From Sulfurospirillum sp. (GTDB lineage: Bacteria > Campylobacterota > Campylobacteria > Campylobacterales > QNZT01), in assembly GCA_003978455.1 (NCBI GenBank), contig QNZT01000009.1, forward strand, positions 1 to 7,522: a stretch of 7,522 bases of DNA. Direction: 5' to 3'. Under the pieces are notes generated by a model. It did not search any database, was not told the origin of the DNA, and saw only the letters and a program-made list of their open reading frames with translations. Shown here one piece after another: positions 1-5,607 of this stretch. Every line of letters starts with the position of its first letter. The first letter of the stretch is position 1. Both the position numbers and the translations under genes were made by a program.

Positions 1-115
1 AGTCTCTTCAAAAAATATTATTCAGGAGGAGGAGAACCGCCGCCAGTTTCAGGCGCAACATAAGCAGGGTCATTTGGTCTTGTCGCAGGAAACGAATCTG
101 TACTGGGCCAGTTCC
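1..115. other. Short stretch downstream of the wecA-like fragment, no supported gene
   Basis: No convincing gene, hairpin terminator or promoter is seen. On the minus strand a second frame overlapping the wecA-like fragment stays open past its stop and ends at TAA (20-18) with a Pro/Gly-rich tail (PETGGGSPPPE). That tail could be the true C-terminus of the transferase if a frameshift lies near 116-130. The evidence is compositional only. Confidence 0.3.
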
Positions 116-487
116 TCAGTGTTGTTCGATACGCCAACCAATCATCACGATCAGGACCAGGGCAATGGAGACGAGGGCGTATTCGCTTTGCTGGTAGATA
201 AGGGACATCACGCCACCTGCTGCCGTGGTCGAACAGAGCAGGGCGACCCACAGCAGACTGATGCGCGGGCTGTAGCCTTGTTTCATGAGCGTATGGTGGA
301 GATGCCCTCGATCGACCGCGAAGATACTTCGTCCCATGAGTCGGCGTCGAATAATGGCAGCGGCCGTGTCGATGAAGGGAATCGCCAGCAACGCGATGGG
401 AGCAAAGAAGGCGTAGGCCGATGTCTGTTTGAACATGCACCGAATGGCGAGGGCACTGAGCAAAAAACCGATCAGCATACTTCCCGC
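116..487 (-). pseudogene. 3' fragment of a WecA/TagO-type undecaprenyl-phosphate GlcNAc-1-phosphate transferase
   Basis: Residues 196-318 of the chimeric frame match the C-terminal third of GT4-type transferases that load GlcNAc-1-phosphate onto undecaprenyl phosphate, beginning surface-polysaccharide assembly at the inner membrane. The evidence is GSMLIGFLLSALAI, a membrane segment with PFIDTAAAIIRRRLMGRS (232-249), and then FAVDRGHLHHTLMKQG (251-266), which contains the HxHH motif of WecA proteins. Two more membrane segments follow (about 272-293 and 299-313). Everything upstream of the conserved GDAGS motif, including the catalytic aspartate region, is absent. The DRGHLHH form is not specific to one phylum, so the donor taxon is unclear. 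The frame ends at TGA (118-116), soon after the last membrane helix. Confidence 0.75.
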
Positions 488-1072
488 AAGTTCGATCGTC
501 ACCGAAACCATGATCGGCAATGCTTTGCCCTTCTCTTTTCCGACATCCGTACAGGCGTGCAATGCCGCTTTGATCTGAAGCGGATCCTGGCACGTCTCCA
601 GCAAAAAGAGATCCGCACCCCCGTCGATCAACCCTTCGGCAGCCTGACGATATCCCGCATACATCTCATCATACTTGATATGTCCCAGAGAGGGCAGCTT
701 GGTTCCAGGTCCCAGATCACCCGCAACAAAACGCGGCTTTTCAGGGGTCGAAAACTTTTTGCACACTTCAGCGACGATCTGTGCGCCGGCTTTGGCAAGC
801 GCATAGGTTTTCTCACCGATATCGTAATCCTCCAGCACCCAGGGGATCGCACCGAATGTGTTGGTTTTGATGATATCCGCACCCGCTTTGAGGTAGGCTT
901 CATGAATCTTCGCAATCCCCTCGCGAAATGTCACATTGAGCAGTTCGTTACACCCCTCATTCCCCTCCCAGGCCGCATCGGGGATCTCCAGATTCTGAAT
1001 CTGCGTACCCATTGCGCCGTCCAGAACCAGTACTCTCTCTTGGATCAGTTGTTTTATATCTCTGTTTTGCAA
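116..1072 (-). CDS. Chimeric frame: MetH N-terminus joined to WecA/TagO-type transferase C-terminus
   Basis: One uninterrupted 318-codon frame made of two unrelated protein families. Residues 1-195 are the start of cobalamin-dependent methionine synthase; residues 196-318 are the membrane C-terminal third of a polyprenyl-phosphate GlcNAc-1-phosphate transferase. The switch occurs at AGSMLIG (196-202), which fits both families: MetH usually has a TIE-x-x-G-x-ML-x-G stretch there, and WecA has GDAGSMLIGF. The product lacks MetH's zinc-binding cysteines and its folate, cobalamin and activation domains, and lacks WecA's N-terminal catalytic aspartates, so neither activity is expected. The start is TTG with a GAAGAG element 8 nt upstream; an in-frame TAA just before excludes a longer protein. 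An assembly join between two genes or genomes is the preferred explanation; a real recombination is the alternative. Confidence 0.75.
   Translation of the reverse strand: MQNRDIKQLIQERVLVLDGAMGTQIQNLEIPDAAWEGNEGCNELLNVTFREGIAKIHEAYLKAGADIIKTNTFGAIPWVLEDYDIGEKTYALAKAGAQIVAEVCKKFSTPEKPRFVAGDLGPGTKLPSLGHIKYDEMYAGYRQAAEGLIDGGADLFLLETCQDPLQIKAALHACTDVGKEKGKALPIMVSVTIELAGSMLIGFLLSALAIRCMFKQTSAYAFFAPIALLAIPFIDTAAAIIRRRLMGRSIFAVDRGHLHHTLMKQGYSPRISLLWVALLCSTTAAGGVMSLIYQQSEYALVSIALVLIVMIGWRIEQH
488..1072 (-). pseudogene. metH: 5' fragment of metH (homocysteine S-methyltransferase domain, truncated)
   Basis: Residues 1-195 are a clean match to the opening of MetH, the enzyme that methylates homocysteine to methionine from methyltetrahydrofolate. 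Visible family blocks are LVLDGAMGTQIQ (16-27), GCNELLNVT (40-48), AYLKAGADIIKTNTFGA (59-75), AGDLGPGTKLPSLG (117-130), GLIDGGADLFLLETCQD (147-163) and PIMVSVTIE (186-194). Homologous proteins of Campylobacterota run to about 1,150 residues or more. Here the coding stops within the first domain, before the zinc-ligand cysteines. The 5' end, with its own ribosome binding site, looks native to the locus next to perR; it is the downstream portion that has been replaced. Confidence 0.85.
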
Positions 1073-1104
1073 ATGCTGTTCTCTTCGTTTTTATAGTATT
1101 GAAG

Positions 1105-1131
1105 CGGTCACACGGCAAAGCGAGCCGACCG
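1105..1131 (-). terminator. Imperfect hairpin between perR and metH (possible weak terminator)
   Basis: The outer arms CGGTC and GACCG and inner arms GGC and GCC can pair into a stem with a four-base asymmetric bulge. On the minus strand it is not followed by a T-run, so it is not a standard intrinsic terminator. It may be a leader structure or chance. No SAM-riboswitch-like architecture is apparent in the short gap. Confidence 0.2.
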
Positions 1132-1143
1132 TTTGAAAAAGGT

Positions 1144-1149
1144 AGTATA
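1144..1149 (-). promoter_or_regulatory. Possible -10 element for the metH frame
   Basis: A TATACT hexamer on the minus strand lies in the 94-nt gap between the perR-like stop and the metH start. No good -35 is found at 16-18 nt, but weak -35 elements are common in Campylobacterota. The downstream leader would carry the imperfect hairpin at 1105-1131. Confidence 0.3.
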
Positions 1150-1166
1150 TCAAACTAATATTTCAG

Positions 1167-1577
1167 TCAGGATTGGCACTTTTTACAGAGTCCGAAAAAC
1201 TGTATGGAACTCTCCTCTACAAGAAATCCGCTCTCTGAAGGCAGACTCATCTCCAGATCTTTTGTATCGATAAAAACATCCTCGATCTCTCCGCATTTTC
1301 GGCAGATCAGATGTGAATGGCGCTCTTTGACCAGTTCATACTTGTTATCCTGCCCGACGATCTTCAGTTCATTGATAAAACGATTCTCCATCATCGCATT
1401 GATATTTTTATAAACCGTGGCAAGAGAGAGTGAGGGAAACTTCTCTTTGATCTTTTCAAAGATATCCCGCACACTGATATGCCCGTACTGATCCATCAAC
1501 GCAATAATCGCCAGTCGCTGCGGCGTGATCTTGATATGATGCGCTTTGAGCATCTCCATATATTTCTGCAAATTCAT
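1167..1577 (-). CDS. perR: PerR-like Fur-family metal-dependent transcriptional regulator
   Basis: A 136-residue cytosolic dimeric DNA-binding repressor of the Fur family, probably sensing peroxide through bound iron. The N-terminal winged helix contains KITPQRLAII and the recognition helix LSLATVYKNINAM. The C-terminal dimerisation part has HxH, then CRKCG and a final CKKC, the four-cysteine structural zinc site. Numbered from an upstream in-frame GTG (1601-1599), regulatory ligands equivalent to Bacillus PerR H37, D85, H91, H93 and D104 would be H41, E89, H95, H97 and D108; subtract 8 for the protein as called here. Aspartate at the D104 position is the PerR-type choice, where Fur has glutamate. 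The ATG at 1577 is preferred because the GTG abuts the promoter's -10 box. The gene follows the exopolysaccharide operon by 77 nt but has its own promoter. PerR rather than Fur is likely, not certain. Confidence 0.8.
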   Translation of the reverse strand: MNLQKYMEMLKAHHIKITPQRLAIIALMDQYGHISVRDIFEKIKEKFPSLSLATVYKNINAMMENRFINELKIVGQDNKYELVKERHSHLICRKCGEIEDVFIDTKDLEMSLPSESGFLVEESSIQFFGLCKKCQS

Positions 1578-1601
1578 ACCTTTTAACTCTTGTTTATGCA
1601 C

Positions 1602-1630
1602 AGTATAACATAAAATCTACTTATCGTCAA
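1602..1630 (-). promoter_or_regulatory. Near-consensus sigma70-type promoter of the perR-like gene
   Basis: Minus strand: -35 TTGACG (1630-1625), 17-nt spacer, -10 TATACT (1607-1602). The only GTG that could extend the downstream gene begins at the base right after the -10 box, so it would not be transcribed as a usable start; this supports the ATG at 1577. No clear palindromic PerR or Fur box is visible around it. Confidence 0.75.
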
Positions 1631-1654
1631 ACAAAATCTTTCAAATGAGAAAAA

Positions 1655-2869
1655 TTATCTTAACAGGCGCACTCCCGAGAGATATTGTAATTTCAGTAAA
1701 GCGCTCAATATATCAGCCCGCTGTAACCAGACATTCTGTTCTGTATCCAACAACGATTTCTCAATCATAAGTCTCTTTTCCCAGCTATTGTCTCTCTCTT
1801 TTTCTCCTGAAGGATGACCGGCTTTATAGCGGTATTGCTGCAACTGATGCAGAGAAAGTCTATGCTCTTTTTTTAACCGATCGATCTGTTCTCTGGCAAA
1901 ACCGATGCGGCTGTAGAGATACGCAACTCTCTTTTCCAGAATAAGCTTGATACTTTTCAATTTTTGTCTGCTATATGCTCTCTCCAGCCGTTTCAGTTCC
2001 GCATTTTTACCATAACGATCGAGTGGAATGCGTAACTGTAATCCCCCTAATGTCTCCCGTCGATCCACAAATGTGTACTCCTTGCGCTCCAGATAGAGTT
2101 CCCCTTTGAGATGATTTTTCCAATCATCATCAAGGAGGGCTTCTGCAAGTTTCTCCTTTTCGATCTTGACTGAGGGTGCATTTTTCAGTGTCAGTCTCTT
2201 AAGCTTTTCCACATCGATCAATCTTTTTTTCTCTATATGAGAAATCAGATTAAAGTATTTATCATCAAAAGGCTTCAGTGTCGGTACAAAGAGATATTCC
2301 AGCGTTTTTTGACTCTTTTTGTATGCAGTTTCGATTCGCTCGTACGCAAGCCTTGTCAGCAAACCGGCATGCAATTTGTGTCGTGCTTTTGTGACACCTC
2401 TTTTCATGAGTTCTACTCTCCGCTGCGCATACTTGTATAGTATAGTACGTTTGATATCTTCTATCTCATAATAGGCAACTTCGGCGTAATTGGAGAGCAC
2501 TGTATCGACATCATGTTCAAAAGCAATGCCTTTTTGCACTCTCTTTCTGACAGCCAACGACTTTGCACCCAAGTAGCCGTTTTCGAACAGATGCCACGCT
2601 ACACCCGTTTCAAAGCCGTTTCGCTTTGTATCCAGTGCCCTCTGCGCACTCAGCTGCGCTTCCAGTGCCGTTCTTTTGAACTGCGCTTCATATGCATTGA
2701 GATACTCCTCTTTTGTACGCATCATATCTTTGCGAAAATTGAGTCCATCCTCCAGAAGATGGCGCAATGTTCTGTTTTCACCAAAAAGCATAGTTTGTAC
2801 ACCAAGACTCTTTGCCTGCCCCAAACTTACCAAACCTGTCATCAATAGTATAAAAATTCTCTTTTTCAT
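1655..2869 (-). CDS. TolC-like outer-membrane efflux/export protein of the exopolysaccharide operon
   Basis: A 404-residue, very basic exported protein. Residues 1-19 are a signal peptide (Lys/Arg start, hydrophobic core, G-Q-A cleavage site), with no lipobox cysteine. The rest is mostly charged alpha-helix in two similar halves, as in the OEP/TolC family. In the first half, a helix pair at about 124-192 holds the RGVTKARHKLHAGLLTRLAYE stretch, where TolC proteins carry the G-x-x-s-x-x-d turn. The second half begins with a strand-like LGGLQLRIPL (274-283, the family's conserved IPL element) and continues with long helices at about 290-348 and 362-398. The missing glycine/aromatic-rich strands make it a divergent member, and it is slightly short for TolC (about 430-490). 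As the last operon gene, 11 nt after the synthase and paired with an HlyD-type adaptor, it is the likely outer-membrane exit for the polymer. This is inferred from sequence character and context; an unrelated coiled-coil periplasmic protein is the alternative. Confidence 0.7.
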   Translation of the reverse strand: MKKRIFILLMTGLVSLGQAKSLGVQTMLFGENRTLRHLLEDGLNFRKDMMRTKEEYLNAYEAQFKRTALEAQLSAQRALDTKRNGFETGVAWHLFENGYLGAKSLAVRKRVQKGIAFEHDVDTVLSNYAEVAYYEIEDIKRTILYKYAQRRVELMKRGVTKARHKLHAGLLTRLAYERIETAYKKSQKTLEYLFVPTLKPFDDKYFNLISHIEKKRLIDVEKLKRLTLKNAPSVKIEKEKLAEALLDDDWKNHLKGELYLERKEYTFVDRRETLGGLQLRIPLDRYGKNAELKRLERAYSRQKLKSIKLILEKRVAYLYSRIGFAREQIDRLKKEHRLSLHQLQQYRYKAGHPSGEKERDNSWEKRLMIEKSLLDTEQNVWLQRADILSALLKLQYLSGVRLLR

Positions 2870-2873
2870 ATAG

Positions 2874-2883
2874 GACTCCTTTA
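2874..2883 (-). promoter_or_regulatory. Ribosome binding site overlapping a stop codon
   Basis: The synthase gene's TAA runs directly into an AAGGAG element, six bases before the ATG of the TolC-like gene (TAAAGGAGTCCTATATG on the minus strand). This near-ideal site fixes the start of the third operon gene and suggests translational coupling to the synthase. Confidence 0.75.
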
Positions 2884-5604
2884 TTCATGAAGATATCGAA
2901 ATGTATCTCTCTCTATCGTGTTCTCACCATCCGGCGGTGCCCACCGTGCATCAGGCGGGGTCTGTTCTATCGGTTTCCATTTGTGCTGCGAAGGTATACC
3001 GAAAACAATGCGATCCACTTGGTTACGATGTGCATAACCGCCATGAAAATTGATATCTACGCCGGTATAAATATTGTAAATATGGTTTCCAGAGGCGCTC
3101 CACTGCAATGTGATATGCCGAATATCGTGTATAGTGCTGCTTCTCAATACGGAGTGAAATGTACGTGAAAAGCGTACATAGCCATTCCCCTTTTTCCCTT
3201 TGTTCCAACTCCCGTCAATCGAGAGATACGTAAAGAGACTACCATAGACGTACTCTGTATGCAGTGGATGGCTTCCACTGTCGAGAAGTTCTACATTTTC
3301 AATGTGACAGGAAGCCGCATATTCAAGTAAGATCTCATCGAGCATCACATCCGGTGCACCGTTTGTATAATCAAACTTGCAAGATGCGATGTTACAGGTG
3401 CCGTTTATCTGTCTGAGTGTAAAATCCTGCAACGTGACATTTTGCACCATCTCGAGAGAGAGCACTTCGGTTTTACCCGCTGCAAAATCTGTCAGCATCG
3501 GTCTTGCCGTATAAAACTTATTTTTTTGCAAATCATGATCTACGATACGCACGATCTCCTGCCGCAGGTAGGGATACCGTTTCGCCCATCTGCGAGAGCC
3601 GATCTTCTTCAGAAACTGCGTGTCGTTAGGCTGACGCAGCAATAGGTATTTCGTAGCCTCTTTCTCTGTCTGACAATAAAACTCCGTCTGATTTCGGAAA
3701 ATATTTTTTTGCAGGAAACCGATACGCTTACCCCGTTTTCCATAGATGTGTATGACGGCACGGGCAGGTTTTTTCAGATAAGAAAGAAGTATTGTCTTTC
3801 CTTTTCCTCTCCCTTTGAAGAGGACATTGCTACGCTCTATTTTGATCGTATGATATAACTTATAGACACCCGCACCCAGCTGGATCACAGCCTGCTTTCG
3901 GGGATCGCTCTCTTTGAGGAAACGGTTAATCTGCGCTGCGACATCTGTGCTACAAGGTGCAATCTGCAAAATATTTTTTTCATGATGTACAGAGATTTTC
4001 GGGGAGATCACGGCAGCATTAAGTTGGCACGAGTCGGTCGCGAAAAAACGCTCTATCAAGAGTGTAAATGCGCTGTCCGACCATCTGAAGACACCATGAC
4101 TCATCAGCAAAACCAATACAAAAGCTATAACAGCCGTAACCATTGCAATTTTCGGCATCCACCTTGTCAGAGGATGTGAGATATGTACCGCTTCACTGCT
4201 GTTTTTCTGAACATCGCTGTTTTTGGACCAGCTCTGGTCTGCAAGGTTGTAAAACGCCCTGATCTTCACCAATGCTCCGACCCACTGGGTATAGAGCATC
4301 AACGGTAGCATCCTCCACTCTACACGATGCCCGAAAAATGCCATGACAAAAAGTTGAAAAAGGCGTATCATCATCACCCATAAAATAAAAAAGAGCAGAT
4401 ACCATGCGGAGACGGTCACTGACAGTATCAACGCACTGAAAATCCCGACAAGTGATGTCCACATGATCAGACGCTGTTCCAAAATAGCATACCAGATATA
4501 CCACCCCGTCTTTGAGGGTCCCAGTTTCAGCGCACGGCTATTGTTGCGCAGTGTATTGCCGAACCAGCGATACGGTAGTGTACGGCTCAGTTCCAGAAAG
4601 TTTCCGTCCCGGCTCTCCAGAGAGATACAGAGCAGATCGGGCAGATAGAGCATATCCCAGCCGTTTTTGAGCAGATGAAACCAGGTACTCTTGTCGTCGC
4701 CCATCAGAAAACGGAACTTGCCGTGCAGCGGGTGGATCAAAATATCATTTTCCACCTGCCGGATAAACGACTCTTTGATCACGATATCGGTACGATACGC
4801 ACTGAGCCGTCCCGTAAGCGTCATCACTTTACGTGAGAGAGAGTGCGCCTGAAAAAGGATATGCCGCTGGGCAAACTTCAGATTGAACCACGCTTTATAC
4901 CATCTGTTTTTTGAATTGATATAAGCGACTTCATTGGTCGTAACCGCACCCAGGCGGTGTTCGGATGCGAAAAAAGGGAGCAGTTTCGCCAGAAGCCCCT
5001 TTTGCAGATAGCTGTCTCCATCCATAAAAATCGTCACAGAGTTGGGATCGTCGAACTGCGCCTTGTGGTACTCTCTGGCAATCGCACGCAGTGCGTGTCC
5101 CATCGCGATACGTTTGCCGCCCTTCTGATGCTGAAATATCAGCTTGACACGCTGCGTTCCTTCGTATGCCCGAAACATCTCCCGAATCACTTTGTCTTCC
5201 CTGCTCTCGGATGTGGCAACAACAATCGTAACCTGAGAGGGAATCGATCTGATCTCGGAAAGAATCGAACGAAAGCACTCAACACTGACCCAAAAATCCT
5301 CTTTGTAGGAGGGTATCATGAAATAGAGATGTTTTGGATACTTCGCCGACTCTGGCAAACGCAAAGCTTTTTTACGCAAACGGGGATAGTAGTAAAAACG
5401 ATAGATTAGCGCACGTGTATAGTTGAGTACCATCCAGCCGTAACGCCAGAGCGCAAAGAGAGAGAGTGTGACAACAACACCGTTCTTGAGTAGATAGAGC
5501 TTCGGTTGTACCATCAGCAAAAGCAACAATATAACCGTACCGTAGATCAGCAGTGGTGAAAAAAAGGAGCTCAGTGCCTTTTTTTCATCGAAACGCGCTT
5601 GCAT
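2881..5604 (-). CDS. alg8: Alg8-like GT2 polysaccharide synthase fused to a C-terminal periplasmic beta-helix domain
   Basis: A 907-residue inner-membrane processive glycosyltransferase. Two membrane segments (about 17-32, 41-58) precede a GT2 catalytic domain (about 90-370) with the DxD motif at D195-G-D197, the Alg8-typical GDDKSTWF block at 302-309, and RW at 346-347 followed by GNTLRNNSRAL. L343 occupies the Gln position of the usual QxxRW. More membrane helices (about 378-446) and the KIRAFYNLADQSW segment match the Alg8/hyaluronan-synthase type ending. The fusion adds a further membrane segment (about 484-502) and roughly 400 periplasmic residues. From about 551 these look like a pectin-lyase-type right-handed beta-helix, with an entry motif reading VIQLGAGVYKL and later VDINFHGG (849-856). 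No AlgG-type DPHD motif is present, so epimerase, lyase or binding roles all remain possible. The periplasmic part has six cysteines. The start ATG lies 3 nt after the preceding TGA. Polymer and sugar donor are unknown; GDP-mannuronate is only suggested by Alg8 similarity. Confidence 0.85.
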   Translation of the reverse strand: MQARFDEKKALSSFFSPLLIYGTVILLLLLMVQPKLYLLKNGVVVTLSLFALWRYGWMVLNYTRALIYRFYYYPRLRKKALRLPESAKYPKHLYFMIPSYKEDFWVSVECFRSILSEIRSIPSQVTIVVATSESREDKVIREMFRAYEGTQRVKLIFQHQKGGKRIAMGHALRAIAREYHKAQFDDPNSVTIFMDGDSYLQKGLLAKLLPFFASEHRLGAVTTNEVAYINSKNRWYKAWFNLKFAQRHILFQAHSLSRKVMTLTGRLSAYRTDIVIKESFIRQVENDILIHPLHGKFRFLMGDDKSTWFHLLKNGWDMLYLPDLLCISLESRDGNFLELSRTLPYRWFGNTLRNNSRALKLGPSKTGWYIWYAILEQRLIMWTSLVGIFSALILSVTVSAWYLLFFILWVMMIRLFQLFVMAFFGHRVEWRMLPLMLYTQWVGALVKIRAFYNLADQSWSKNSDVQKNSSEAVHISHPLTRWMPKIAMVTAVIAFVLVLLMSHGVFRWSDSAFTLLIERFFATDSCQLNAAVISPKISVHHEKNILQIAPCSTDVAAQINRFLKESDPRKQAVIQLGAGVYKLYHTIKIERSNVLFKGRGKGKTILLSYLKKPARAVIHIYGKRGKRIGFLQKNIFRNQTEFYCQTEKEATKYLLLRQPNDTQFLKKIGSRRWAKRYPYLRQEIVRIVDHDLQKNKFYTARPMLTDFAAGKTEVLSLEMVQNVTLQDFTLRQINGTCNIASCKFDYTNGAPDVMLDEILLEYAASCHIENVELLDSGSHPLHTEYVYGSLFTYLSIDGSWNKGKKGNGYVRFSRTFHSVLRSSTIHDIRHITLQWSASGNHIYNIYTGVDINFHGGYAHRNQVDRIVFGIPSQHKWKPIEQTPPDARWAPPDGENTIERDTFRYLHE

Positions 5605-5607
5605 GAC

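Noticed and set aside
74..1096. Long plus-strand open frame (340 codons) opposite the metH/wecA frame
   Set aside because: It is antisense to a frame with clear family motifs, spans both halves of the chimera and has no recognisable domain; its composition is that of a shadow.
1073..1166. Possible SAM or cobalamin riboswitch before metH
   Set aside because: The gap is only 94 nt, with one imperfect hairpin and no recognisable riboswitch core such as a B12 box.
3700..3980. Two copies of an AAAATATTTTTTT run about 260 bp apart
   Set aside because: Each encodes a short K-N-I stretch in the beta-helix domain; too short and low in complexity to be a repeat unit, and the frame is intact through both.
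4193..4504. Minus-strand 103-codon open frame inside the synthase gene
   Set aside because: It is an out-of-frame shadow of the membrane-helix region; the synthase frame is continuous there, so no frameshift is implied.
4957..5409. Plus-strand 150-codon open frame inside the synthase gene
   Set aside because: It lies opposite the conserved GT2 core and shows no family motifs or ribosome binding site.
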